From positions 1 through 51,192 of the forward strand of contig CAAGAM010000039.1 in NCBI GenBank assembly GCA_900767815.1: a stretch of DNA of 51,192 bases. The letters are read 5' to 3'. Made by a program: the position numbers and the translations under genes. The notes under the pieces were generated by a model that searched no databases, had not been told where the DNA came from, and saw only the letters and a program-made list of their open reading frames with translations. The DNA is from Clostridia bacterium. Its GTDB lineage: Bacteria; Bacillota; Clostridia; Christensenellales; Borkfalkiaceae. This document shows positions 8,271 to 15,272 of the stretch, piece after piece (position 1 is the stretch's first letter; each line of letters opens with the position of its first letter).

Positions 8271-8309
8271 ATAAAACGTAATATCGTTGGCTGAAAAACA
8301 ACGAAAAAA

Positions 8310-8362
8310 GAAAGACCGCAAATCTATCTGACGATAGTCGAAAGATAGAAGTGCGGTCTTTT
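8310..8362 (+). terminator. Strong terminator after the zinc-ribbon gene
   Basis: AAAGACCGCA and TGCGGTCTTT form the base stem. An inner CTATCT/AGATAG stem closes the loop, and TTTTTATATA follows. Confidence 0.8.
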
Positions 8363-8472
8363 TATATAAATTAAGACAGGTTTTGATTTTAACGATTTCC
8401 GTCGATTTTTCGGGCGAAAAATCGTATTGTCGGCAATTAAAGAAAAAAATTATAAAATATAAGCTAAAACGC

Positions 8473-8501
8473 TTGATTTTTTTTGCGGAAAGTATTACAA
8501 T
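8473..8501 (+). promoter_or_regulatory. Promoter of the lysine-riboswitch transcript
   Basis: TTGATT (8473-8478), a 17-bp spacer and TACAAT (8496-8501), placed about 45 bp before the riboswitch. Confidence 0.65.
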
Positions 8502-8544
8502 GCTTTTATCGGTGAAGCGGAAACGCTTTTTTCGATGTAAATCT

Positions 8545-8760
8545 TAATAGTAGAGATAGAGGCGCAGGGCTTAAAAGTAGCTCTTGTTCGATCCCGAGCG
8601 AACGGGGAACGAGAATGAAAGGAAGTCTTGCCGAAATCGTCGCGCTTTCGTTGGCGCGGTCGGTTGGGCGTCGGTAAAATATATCGGCGACTGTCGCTTA
8701 TTTCAGTCGGTTCGGATAGTTTAATATCCGGTCGATCGGGCGGAGAGCTATCGTGATATT
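8545..8760 (+). ncRNA. Lysine riboswitch (L box)
   Basis: The stretch carries the L-box signature words in the right order and spacing: GATAGAGGCGC (8554), AAAAGTAGC, GAATGAAAGGAAGTC, TTGCCGAAAT, GTTGGGCGTC, CGACTGTC and finally CGGAGAGCTATC. The first GATAG (8554-8558) pairs with CTATC (8748-8752) to close the P1 helix. In this riboswitch class lysine binding stabilises P1 and shuts off lysine synthesis or uptake genes. A terminator hairpin follows directly, so control is probably by premature termination of the transporter transcript. A covariance-model hit would settle the call. Confidence 0.88.
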
Positions 8761-8765
8761 GACGG

Positions 8766-8815
8766 ATTTTTCCCGTGAGTATTGCTTTGCGGCTCTACTT
8801 GCGGGAAATTTTTTA
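8766..8815 (+). terminator. Riboswitch-controlled intrinsic terminator
   Basis: TTTCCCGTGAGTA and TACTTGCGGGAAA pair around a G/C/T-rich loop and are followed by TTTTTTATT. It lies 14 bp after the lysine riboswitch and 60 bp before the transporter start. Confidence 0.8.
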
Positions 8816-8874
8816 TTGTCGGTCGGGGCGGTAAATCGTGCGGACGAAATCGCCTGCCGAAAGGAGACAAAAAG

Positions 8875-10512
8875 ATGAAAAAATCCGTGAAACTGTTAAA
8901 ACTCGTCGTCTTAACTCTCGTCATATCGATCTTATCGTTATCGGCGATATCGTGCGGAAACGCAAAAGACGATAACGTGCTTAAAGTCGGTATGGAATGC
9001 GGTTATCAGCCGTATAACTGGACTCAGCTTTCCGACGTTGACGGAGCGGTGCCTATAAACGGCAAGAAAAACATGTACGCGAACGGCTACGACGTGAAAA
9101 TAGCCAAAAAACTCGCCGACGCGCTCGGCAAAAAGCTCGAAATTCACGCTTACAAATGGGATTCGCTCGTCCCTGCCGTAAAATCGGGCGCGCTTGACGT
9201 GATTATCGCGGGAATGAGTCCTACGGCGGAGAGAAAGCAGGAAATCGACTTTTCGGTGCCGTATTACAACTCGAACCTCGTTATCGTCGTGAGAAAAGAC
9301 GGTAAATATGCGGGCGCGACGAGCCTTGCGGACTTTGCGGGCGCGAGAATCGTCGCTCAGTCGGGAACCTTCCACGACGAAGTGGTAGATCAGATAGCCG
9401 GGGTGAAACACGAAACCCCGCTCGAAGATTTCCCGACAATGATTACGGCGTTGAAATCTAAGACAATCGACGGCTACGTTGCCGAAGAACCCGGAGCTAC
9501 GGCGGACTGCAACGCAAATTCGGAATTTGTTTACGCGCCGCTTATCAATAACGATACGGGCTTTAAAATCGACGATCTTTCCAACGTTACGCTCGCCGTC
9601 GGAATCAAAAAAGGTTCGGCTTTAACGGCTTCCGTTAACGAAATTTTAAACGGAATTTCCGAAGAAGAGAAAAAGGAACTCATGGCGAGCGCGGTTAAAT
9701 CCGCCGAAACTCTCGTTGCGGAAATAAACGAAGAGAAAACGTTTTTCGGTTCGGTTAAAACCATTCTCGAAATTTACGGAATGCAGCTTCTTTCCGGTGT
9801 GGGAAACACTCTTCTGATTGCGCTCGTTTCAACGCTTTTCGGTCTTCTGATAGGTATAATCGTAGGTATAATAAGAACGATACCCCTTTCGAGAAGAAAA
9901 TGGCTCGCCTGGATACAGAGGATAATAAACTTTCTGCTTGCGTGCTATATCGAAATTTTCAGAAGTACGCCGATGATGGTTCAGGCGATGGTTATTTATT
10001 GGGGATATGCTTTCGTTTCGGGCGGCGTAACCCTTCCGCTTATTCCGTCCGCGCTCCTCATCGTTTCCATAAACACGGGCGCGTATATAGCGGAAATCGT
10101 AAGGGGCGGAATAATTTCGGTCGATAAAGGGCAGTATGAAGGGGCGGAATCTCTCGGAATGTCGCATTTTCAGATTATGGTGTACGTAATAATTCCGCAG
10201 GTGCTTCGGAATATTCTCCCCGCCGTTTCCAACGAGTTCGTAATAAATATAAAAGATACGTCCGTTCTTAACGTAATCGGCGTTGCGGAGCTTTTTTATC
10301 AGGCTACCGTCGCATCCAAAGCAACGTTTGCGATTTTTGAAACTTACGCGATAGTCTGCGTGATTTATTTCGTAATCACGTTCACGATAACAAGGCTTTT
10401 AAGGCTCGTCGAAAAGCTTCTTGCGGGCAAAAACAACTATACGATCTGCGGTTCGCAAACCGATCCCGCGGCGATGATAAAAGTTAACGAGGAGGCAGTT
10501 CCCAATGACTGA
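8875..10512 (+). CDS. Fused lysine/amino-acid ABC transporter binding protein and permease
   Basis: The start at 8875 follows AAAGGAG and gives a typical lipoprotein leader (MKKSVKLLKLVV then LSAISC, with Cys as the likely lipid site). Residues of about 30-290 are a family 3 solute-binding domain (LKVGMECGYQPYNW, YDVKIAKKLADALGKKLEIH, IDFSVPYYNSNLVIV). Residues of about 310-525 are a HisM-type permease with several helices and the EAA loop GAESLGMSHFQIMVYVIIPQ. At 545 residues it joins two proteins that are usually separate. The lysine riboswitch upstream makes lysine the likely substrate (inference). The ATPase gene overlaps its end by 8 bp. Confidence 0.92.
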   Translation: MKKSVKLLKLVVLTLVISILSLSAISCGNAKDDNVLKVGMECGYQPYNWTQLSDVDGAVPINGKKNMYANGYDVKIAKKLADALGKKLEIHAYKWDSLVPAVKSGALDVIIAGMSPTAERKQEIDFSVPYYNSNLVIVVRKDGKYAGATSLADFAGARIVAQSGTFHDEVVDQIAGVKHETPLEDFPTMITALKSKTIDGYVAEEPGATADCNANSEFVYAPLINNDTGFKIDDLSNVTLAVGIKKGSALTASVNEILNGISEEEKKELMASAVKSAETLVAEINEEKTFFGSVKTILEIYGMQLLSGVGNTLLIALVSTLFGLLIGIIVGIIRTIPLSRRKWLAWIQRIINFLLACYIEIFRSTPMMVQAMVIYWGYAFVSGGVTLPLIPSALLIVSINTGAYIAEIVRGGIISVDKGQYEGAESLGMSHFQIMVYVIIPQVLRNILPAVSNEFVINIKDTSVLNVIGVAELFYQATVASKATFAIFETYAIVCVIYFVITFTITRLLRLVEKLLAGKNNYTICGSQTDPAAMIKVNEEAVPND

Positions 10513-11251
10513 TAATATTATAGAAATTAAAAATTTACAGAAATCTTTCGGCGAACACGACGTTTTAAAAGGAATCGATTTAGACGTGAGGCGGGGCGAA
10601 GTCGTTTCGATAATAGGCGCGTCGGGTTCGGGTAAAAGCACGATGCTCCGCTGTCTGAATCTGCTCGAAACCCCGTCGAGCGGCGATATACTGTATATGG
10701 GCGAGAGCATTCTCGATAAGAAGTTCGATATCGCGAAATATCGCGCGAAGGTGGGAATGGTCTTTCAGCAATTCAATCTTTTCAATAATATGAGCGTACT
10801 CGAAAACTGCGTCTTAGGGCAGATGAAAGTTTTAAAGCGCGGCAGAGAAGAGGCGGAAAAGACCGCTTCGGAATATCTTAACCGTGTGGGAATGGGCGCG
10901 TTTATAAAAGCCCGCCCCGCTCAGCTTTCGGGCGGACAAAAACAAAGGGTTGCGATAGCGCGCGCGCTTGCGATGAATCCCGACGTGCTTTTGTTCGACG
11001 AACCGACTTCCGCGCTCGACCCGGAAATGGTAGGCGAAGTTTTGTCGGTTATGAAAACGCTTGCGAAAACGGGGCTTACGATGCTTGTCGTAACGCATGA
11101 AATGCAGTTTGCCAAAGACGTTTCCACAAGGGTGATATTTATGGATAAAGGCGTCGTTGCGGAGGACGCTTCTCCCGACGTGATTTTCGACAATCCCCGA
11201 AATCCGCGAACACGCGAGTTTTTATACAGGGTTTTAAATAAGGATATCTGA
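10505..11251 (+). CDS. Amino-acid (lysine) ABC transporter ATP-binding protein
   Basis: A 248-residue ATPase of the polar amino-acid uptake (GlnQ/HisP) family that powers the fused permease encoded just upstream. Walker A is GASGSGKST (about 37), the Q-loop is VFQQFNLF, the signature is LSGGQKQRVAIARAL, Walker B is VLLFDEPTSALDPE and the switch His is VVTHEM. It overlaps the preceding gene by 8 bp and shares its riboswitch control. The transcript ends at the 11315 hairpin. Confidence 0.96.
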   Translation: MTDNIIEIKNLQKSFGEHDVLKGIDLDVRRGEVVSIIGASGSGKSTMLRCLNLLETPSSGDILYMGESILDKKFDIAKYRAKVGMVFQQFNLFNNMSVLENCVLGQMKVLKRGREEAEKTASEYLNRVGMGAFIKARPAQLSGGQKQRVAIARALAMNPDVLLFDEPTSALDPEMVGEVLSVMKTLAKTGLTMLVVTHEMQFAKDVSTRVIFMDKGVVAEDASPDVIFDNPRNPRTREFLYRVLNKDI

Positions 11252-11314
11252 TGCCGTTTCGGGCTTTTGAAACTAAGCCGATAAAACACAAAAATATCTA
11301 TTAAACGACTTATA

Positions 11315-11344
11315 GGCGGGCTTTTCCATGAAAAGCCCGCCTAC
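11315..11344. terminator. Bidirectional terminator between convergent genes
   Basis: AGGCGGGCTTTT and AAAAGCCCGCCT form a 12-bp stem around a short CCATG loop. It lies between the transporter ATPase and the convergent 146-aa gene. A variant of the dispersed word (TTAAACGACTTATA, 11301-11314) abuts its left arm. Confidence 0.8.
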
Positions 11345-11356
11345 AAAAATAAATAA

Positions 11357-11797
11357 TCAAAGGAATTTTTTGAGCCTCTGCTCGTAAGATTCTTCAAGTT
11401 CGGTAAGTTCTTTTGCGAAGTTTAGCACCTTTTCCGAAATTTCGTTTCCCGAGCCGTTCAAAAGTTCGTGAAGTTCGGTTATGCCCATAACCGTGCCTTT
11501 AATCATAAGTTCGGCAACGTGCGAGGCGGAATCGTCCATAGCGGTATTCATCTTGACGGACGCAAAAAGCATTGCTTTTTTGAAAGGATTTATGTCCTGA
11601 ACTTCGGTTGATGTTTCCTTCATGTACGAAGAAAGCTTGCCGATGTACTTTTCGTATCCGTCGTATTGGTCGGAAAGTTCCCGTTTCATTTTTTCGTCCG
11701 AAACTTCCTTAATTATGTCCGAGATGGACTGAAGGGCGATGTGCGCGTTTTTATAAAGCGAAACGAGCGCTTCTTTGTCTGTGTTCCGATTTTCCAT
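11357..11797 (-). CDS. Predicted all-helical (four-helix-bundle-like) protein of unknown function
   Basis: A 146-residue, soluble, charged protein whose whole length predicts as amphipathic helices: KEALVSLYKNAHIALQSISD near the start, a central segment IKGTVMGITELHELLNGSGN and a Glu-rich end. The length and helix pattern recall ferritin-like DUF2383-type stress proteins, but the metal ligands are not evident, so I leave the function open. GAGTAA lies before the start. It is transcribed towards the transporter operon and shares the terminator at 11315. Confidence 0.65.
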   Translation of the reverse strand: MENRNTDKEALVSLYKNAHIALQSISDIIKEVSDEKMKRELSDQYDGYEKYIGKLSSYMKETSTEVQDINPFKKAMLFASVKMNTAMDDSASHVAELMIKGTVMGITELHELLNGSGNEISEKVLNFAKELTELEESYEQRLKKFL

Positions 11798-12030
11798 ATT
11801 TACTCCTCAGCCGAACGCAACCGAAAAACACTTAGTTGCTTACGTCGGCTTAAATTATCCGAATTTAGTATGTTTTTATTTAAAAAGTAAAGTATTTTTA
11901 TCCAAAAAACGGAAAATAATTTTAAATTTATTAAATTTGTTGTGTTGATTTACGTATAGGTGAGATTATTTAGTGGAAAAATGCCTCTTTGTGGCATAAA
12001 TTTTGTAGATTCTTAAATTAACTTGATTTG
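11798..12030. other. AT-rich intergenic stretch at the left edge of the mobile insert
   Basis: No reading frame with a ribosome binding site. The only structure I see is a small TGCC/GGCA hairpin near 11980-12000. Base composition becomes distinctly more AT-rich here than in the chromosomal genes to the left. Confidence 0.5.
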
Positions 12031-12100
12031 ATTTTAACATTCATATCTGAAAAAATGCAAGCGTTTTATGAGACGCGAACAAAAAATCTAATTTTATTGA
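12031..12100 (+). repeat. Left imperfect direct repeat flanking the IS30 region
   Basis: Shares ATTTTAAC, AAAATGCAAGCGTTTT and AATTTTATT, in the same order and similar spacing, with 13840-13900. It may mark an attachment or recombination site. A weaker TTGCAAACGCTTTT match occurs at 26204-26217, near the far end of the insert. Confidence 0.5.
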
Positions 12101-12110
12101 AACGCAAAAT

Positions 12111-12140
12111 AGCGGGTTGAAATGATCAACTCGCTTTTTA
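12111..12140. terminator. Terminator after the IS30 transposase
   Basis: AGCGGGTTGA and TCAACTCGCT form the stem around AATGA. TTTTTAC follows on the plus strand and ATTTTGCG on the minus strand, so it may act in both directions. Confidence 0.6.
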
Positions 12141-12160
12141 CTTGTTTATAAAGCTAATAA

Positions 12161-13204
12161 TTAAAGCAATGTTAATTGTTGCCGGAAAAGCTCTTCGCTT
12201 GTGGCGAAGCCGAGAACCTCGCGCGGATATGCGTTAACCCAGGATTCAACACGTTTTACTTCTTCGTCGGAAATATTGTTTAAATTCGAGCCTTTCGGAA
12301 TAAGTCGGCGAATTTCACGGTTAAGCCTTTCATTTGTTCCTCGTTCGTAACTGCTGTACGGATGACAATAAAAAACCTTAATTCGCGATCCTTTTCCATA
12401 ACTCGAATTTTCCATTCCCTTTGTGTCGGCAAATTCAGATCCGTTATCGACGGTAATCGTTTTGAATACGTTTCGGAAACTTTTACCGTAGCGGCGTTCG
12501 AGAACGTTCAGAATGCGGACGACGTTTTGCGATTCTTGCGACGGTATTTTAAAAATTAACTCTTTACGAGTAAGTCTTTCACTTAAAACGAGTAAAGACG
12601 TTTTCGTCGGTCCGCATACGCAGTCCATTTCCCAATGCCCGAAAGTTGTTCTTGAATTGATCTCTTCAGGGCGTTCTTCTATACATGTTCCCTTTGTTGC
12701 GCGTTTTGCGGTAACATGATTATATTCTCGTTTACGTTTTGCTAACTTTAAATTCGGGAATATGCCCATTGAAATATATCTGTATAACGTCGGCTTCGAT
12801 ATGCGGGTTGAAAACGGTAAGTTATTGCGTTTTATTTCGCCAAGAACGGCACACGGAGAAAGCCCGTCCTCGATAACTCGTTTTTCCATGTATTTAACAA
12901 ACTCAATATCATTACCGATTTTCAAATCTACACCCCTCGCCGAACAGTTAAAGATATATTTCTGCTGTGCAACATCGGCATTATAAATAATTTTTTTCTT
13001 ATAACGATATTCTTTTTCGTAGTTATAATAATAATTCGTTTTAACCGTGATTTCCTGTCTGCCGCGCTTAATTTCTTTGTATACGGTTGAAAGATCGAGA
13101 TTTAAGATTTCCGCGATTTTCTTTTTCGGTAGTCCTACGGTTAAAAACGATTCTATTTTTAACCGTTGATTGTAAGAGAGATTCTTAGTTCCTTTCTTTT
13201 TCAT
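12161..13204 (-). CDS. IS30-family transposase
   Basis: A 347-residue DDE transposase. The N-terminal HTH region (LSYNQRLKIESFLTVGLPKK, IAEILNLDLSTVYKEIKRG) is followed by the rve domain: first Asp in TFGHWEMDCVCG, second Asp in ITVDNGSEFAD, and the Glu in SSYERGTNERLNREIRRLIP, then the C-terminal block NNISDEEVKRVESWVNAYPR. It is full length with no frameshift and so probably active. I could not find convincing IS30-type terminal inverted repeats next to it. It borders a filamentous-phage-like block, and some plectroviruses (Spiroplasma SpV1) carry an IS30-type transposase gene, so it may mobilise the whole insert. Confidence 0.93.
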   Translation of the reverse strand: MKKKGTKNLSYNQRLKIESFLTVGLPKKKIAEILNLDLSTVYKEIKRGRQEITVKTNYYYNYEKEYRYKKKIIYNADVAQQKYIFNCSARGVDLKIGNDIEFVKYMEKRVIEDGLSPCAVLGEIKRNNLPFSTRISKPTLYRYISMGIFPNLKLAKRKREYNHVTAKRATKGTCIEERPEEINSRTTFGHWEMDCVCGPTKTSLLVLSERLTRKELIFKIPSQESQNVVRILNVLERRYGKSFRNVFKTITVDNGSEFADTKGMENSSYGKGSRIKVFYCHPYSSYERGTNERLNREIRRLIPKGSNLNNISDEEVKRVESWVNAYPREVLGFATSEELFRQQLTLL

Positions 13205-13218
13205 ATGTTTACCCCTTG

Positions 13219-13302
13219 ATAGAAAGAAAAGGAGAGCGGCGGGCGTAGTCGGCTAAATCGCCTCGACTTCCGCCCGTCTCTCTCCTTTTCAAACTTTCTA
13301 TA
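13219..13302. other. Long imperfect stem-loop just upstream of the IS30 transposase
   Basis: ATAGAAAG-AAAAGGAGAG at 13219-13236 pairs with CTCTCCTTTT-CTTTCTAT at 13281-13301. The stem continues with GGCGGGCG/CGCCCGTC and AGTCG/CGACT around TAAATC. It begins 15 bp from the transposase start codon, so it could regulate the transposase or be an element end. Confidence 0.65.
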
Positions 13303-13622
13303 ATTTTAGTTTTATCTGTTTTTTCGGTGCCATAACGCTATCCCGTTGTAAAGAACCGCAAAAATTTTGCGAACATAAACCGCTACGCTTTTTATCCTTC
13401 TCAAAATTTTTTCTAAAAAGCCGTGCCGTCTTTTTTTCTTGACAACGTGATATCGTCATGGTCGCAGGCAATTAAGCAGTTGTTGCCCGCAACAACCGCA
13501 ACCTTAATTATTCTTTGGCGAGTTCTTCTGAGGAGTTGCCGTGGAGAGATTCAGAGCGATTCAGTTTTGAAAAGTCGGTCGGCTTCAAGCCGTTAAATTT
13601 TAAAAGGCAGGTAAAAAGGAAT
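13303..13622. other. Structured non-coding stretch with several hairpins
   Basis: Contains CGCAAAATTTT-type palindromes near 13357-13372 and a larger hairpin near 13472-13509 in which AATTAAG/CTTAATT enclose GTTGTTGC/GCAACAAC. Two overlapping reading frames on opposite strands cross 13508-13795 but lack ribosome binding sites. I see no protein gene before 13623. Confidence 0.45.
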
Positions 13623-13730
13623 ATGAACGAAGTGAGTACATCGGAATTGTATCGGTTGATACAATATCTGAAATCCCTTAATTGGGAAGAAAAAGAAATC
13701 GTCAAACTTATCGAATACATAACCCGATAA
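13623..13730 (+). CDS. Small 35-aa helical protein
   Basis: A short frame beginning MNEVSTSELYRLIQYLKSLN and ending KLIEYITR. It is preceded by GGCAGGTAAAAAGGAAT, which offers a ribosome binding site. The sequence predicts as two short amphipathic helices, and its composition is protein-like (Leu, Ile, Glu, Lys). Its neighbours are the IS30 gene and small accessory genes. No function is assigned. Confidence 0.45.
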   Translation: MNEVSTSELYRLIQYLKSLNWEEKEIVKLIEYITR

Positions 13731-13794
13731 ACTTGACGAAGTAGTTTCAACCGCCGCACGGTGAGAATTTCACGAACTTTCCGAGCGGCAACCA

Positions 13795-13828
13795 AAGCGC
13801 GGGGCGATTACCTGTCCGCCCTTCGCTT
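13795..13828. terminator. Hairpin after the 35-aa gene
   Basis: AAGCG-GGGCG pairs with CGCCC-CGCTT around ATTACCTGTC. It is followed by AACATGGTTTTATTTT, so it may terminate plus-strand transcription. Confidence 0.4.
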
Positions 13829-13839
13829 AACATGGTTTT

Positions 13840-13900
13840 ATTTTAACACCCAAAATCGAAAATTGCAAGCGTTTTCGACGGGTAAACAGAAATTTTATTA
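13840..13900 (+). repeat. Right imperfect direct repeat flanking the IS30 region
   Basis: Counterpart of 12031-12100 in the same orientation. The two copies enclose about 1.8 kb holding the transposase, the long stem-loops and the 35-aa gene. Confidence 0.5.
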
Positions 13901-13912
13901 AGAGGTATCAAA

Positions 13913-14182
13913 ATGAACAAACGAGAGTTAGCAAAATTAAAAAAATGGACAGACACTTTAACTGACGAACAGCTTAAGAAAGAATATTACGACGCTATGT
14001 TTAAAACATTAGGAAGTCAAGCCGAAGAAATGTACGAGCGTGGCTATGATATAGTTGATATAAAAGAAAGGGAGAAATACGAAAGATGGTTATGTCGTCA
14101 AAGTGACATGTTAGAATTTATTTGCGACGAAAGAGGTATAAAGTTGTGGGAAGAATATACCGACAACAAAAAAAATAAGTAA
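13913..14182 (+). CDS. Hypothetical 89-aa charged helical protein
   Basis: Starts after AGAGGTATCAAA. The protein is strongly charged and predicts as mostly helix: RELAKLKKWTDTLTDEQLKK, then DAMFKTLGSQAEEMYERGYD, then SDMLEFICDERGIKLWEEYT. There is no membrane segment or zinc motif. It is the first of three small plus-strand genes placed head-on to the phage-like block. They probably share a transcript that ends at the 14581 hairpin. Function is unknown; accessory genes like this are common in clostridial mobile elements. Confidence 0.6.
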   Translation: MNKRELAKLKKWTDTLTDEQLKKEYYDAMFKTLGSQAEEMYERGYDIVDIKEREKYERWLCRQSDMLEFICDERGIKLWEEYTDNKKNK

Positions 14183-14222
14183 ATAGTATTTAAATTTATT
14201 TTTTACAATGAAAGGTGATAAT

Positions 14223-14387
14223 ATGACTATAAACAAAAAATGTTCCACTTGTAAATACAACATAAGTTGTAATTATTTCGAACCGTTCTGCGATTTGGCA
14301 GAAATGCCGATTTATGATGAAAAAGATTGCCCGTTAATTAAGCAGTCAAAAAATAACAATAAAATTGAAAATACCGATAGGAGCTAA
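14223..14387 (+). CDS. Small Cys-rich putative zinc-binding protein, 54 aa
   Basis: ATG at 14223 follows AAAGGTGATAAT, a good ribosome binding site. The protein begins MTINKKCSTCKYNISCNYF and has Cys at C7xxC10, C16, C23 and C36, which suggests a zinc knuckle. The rest is polar and ends in an Asn/Lys-rich tail. It lies between two other small plus-strand genes, with its stop codon 2 bp before the next start. No function is recognised. Confidence 0.55.
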   Translation: MTINKKCSTCKYNISCNYFEPFCDLAEMPIYDEKDCPLIKQSKNNNKIENTDRS

Positions 14388-14389
14388 AA

Positions 14390-14581
14390 ATGTTTTGCAC
14401 AATTAACAGATATTTTTTTCAGTGCGATGATTGCAGTCAGACTGCGGAGTATTTTTCAGTTAAGTTGGCAAGAGAACACGGCTGGGCAGTGGCGAAAAAT
14501 TACAAAAATTGTTACTGCCCGAAGTGTGCGCCGAGCCATAGAAATACAGGGCGAAATGGTGTACGACGTTGTAAACCATAA
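14390..14581 (+). CDS. Small zinc-ribbon-like protein, 63 aa
   Basis: AGGAGC sits five bases before the ATG, overlapping the end of the previous gene, so the pair is probably translationally coupled. It has two CxxC pairs (QCDDCSQ at 11-14 and YCPKCAP at about 43-46), the spacing of a zinc ribbon, separated by an amphipathic helix KLAREHGWAV. Such small zinc ribbons are frequent in clostridial phages and plasmids; the target is unknown. The gene ends directly at a bidirectional hairpin. Confidence 0.6.
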   Translation: MFCTINRYFFQCDDCSQTAEYFSVKLAREHGWAVAKNYKNCYCPKCAPSHRNTGRNGVRRCKP

Positions 14582-14613
14582 AAAATGGTGGAATTTCGAA
14601 TTCCACCATTTAA
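14581..14613. terminator. Bidirectional terminator between convergent small genes
   Basis: AAATGGTGGAATT and AATTCCACCATTT form a perfect 13-bp stem around TCG, with A-rich and T-rich flanks. It lies between the 63-aa plus-strand gene and the 143-aa minus-strand gene. Confidence 0.8.
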
Positions 14614-14642
14614 AGCCGTTTCAAATACGAAAAAAATATTTT

Positions 14643-15074
14643 TTACTTGTAGTATGAAATACTATACTTGACGTTCTTTCCGTTCCATAATTCAGATAAC
14701 GACAAAGATTGAGAAAGAACATATGTATTGCCTTTTCTGTAATTAAACCCTTGTAACGTCTGCGTAGTCAATATGCCGCCTTTTTCATCTAAAAGACTGA
14801 ATGTAACGTCAACCTCGTCGTAATTATCTACTGCATAGACATAGAATTTCAATTCGGTAAGAACATGAGAATCGACGGTGACCGCCGGGGCTTTTTTTGT
14901 TACGGCGGTTAAAATATTTGCCGCCGGAGAATCCGATTTTTTGAAATCACCGTTAAATGCGACAAACAATGCGATTAAAACAAACACAAAGGAAGCAATA
15001 ACGAAAAAAATCAACCAAGCCATGGTTCTATCGGGTTCGTCTTCTTTGACTGCATCTTTCTTTTCCTCTTCCAT
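14643..15074 (-). CDS. Membrane-anchored protein of the phage-like block, 143 aa
   Basis: The start follows TAGGAGAA. An acidic cytoplasmic N-terminus (MEEEKKDAVKEDEPD) is followed by one strong membrane helix (MAWLIFFVIASFVFVLIALF) and an outward-facing ~95-residue domain with alternating beta-type residues (LTELKFYVYAVDNYDEVDVT; LSLSELWNGKNVKYSISYY). It is the last gene of the minus-strand block, separated from the ATPase gene by a terminator and a pair of competing hairpins. Possible roles are a minor structural or immunity protein; neither is shown by sequence. Confidence 0.6.
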   Translation of the reverse strand: MEEEKKDAVKEDEPDRTMAWLIFFVIASFVFVLIALFVAFNGDFKKSDSPAANILTAVTKKAPAVTVDSHVLTELKFYVYAVDNYDEVDVTFSLLDEKGGILTTQTLQGFNYRKGNTYVLSQSLSLSELWNGKNVKYSISYYK

Positions 15075-15086
15075 AATTTTCTCCTA

Positions 15087-15122
15087 AAAATAAAAAGTGC
15101 GAAAACCTAAAAGGCTTCGCAC
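15087..15122 (-). terminator. Minus-strand terminator after the ATPase gene
   Basis: On the minus strand GTGCGAAGCC and GGTTTTCGCAC pair around a T-rich loop and are followed by TTTTTATTTTT. It separates the main phage-like operon from the last 143-aa gene. Confidence 0.7.
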
Positions 15123-15149
15123 AAAAACTGTATTCCTTTTAGATTTTGT

Positions 15150-15249
15150 TACCACACAAAAATTCATCTTTAGTAAAAAGAAATACCGTTTTACGATAGT
15201 ATTCCTAAAGATGAATATTTTATTTGTGTGGTATCTTTAGAATACTATC
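15150..15249. repeat. Two overlapping, mutually exclusive inverted repeats
   Basis: Hairpin A pairs 15150-15173 (TACCACACAAA, ATTCATCTTTAG) with 15205-15233 (CTAAAGATGAAT, TTTGTGTGGTA). Hairpin B pairs 15195-15212 (GATAGTATTC, CTAAAGAT) with 15233-15249 (ATCTTTAGAATACTATC). They share 15205-15212, so only one can form at a time. Hairpin B is followed by ATTTTTTTATTTT on the plus strand. A secondary-strand origin, packaging signal or attenuator are all possible. Confidence 0.7.
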
Positions 15250-15272
15250 ATTTTTTTATTTTGTCAACTGTT

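Noticed and set aside
13508..13795. Minus-strand 95-aa frame opposite the 35-aa gene
   Set aside because: No ribosome binding site; it overlaps hairpins; the plus-strand 35-aa frame has a plausible site.
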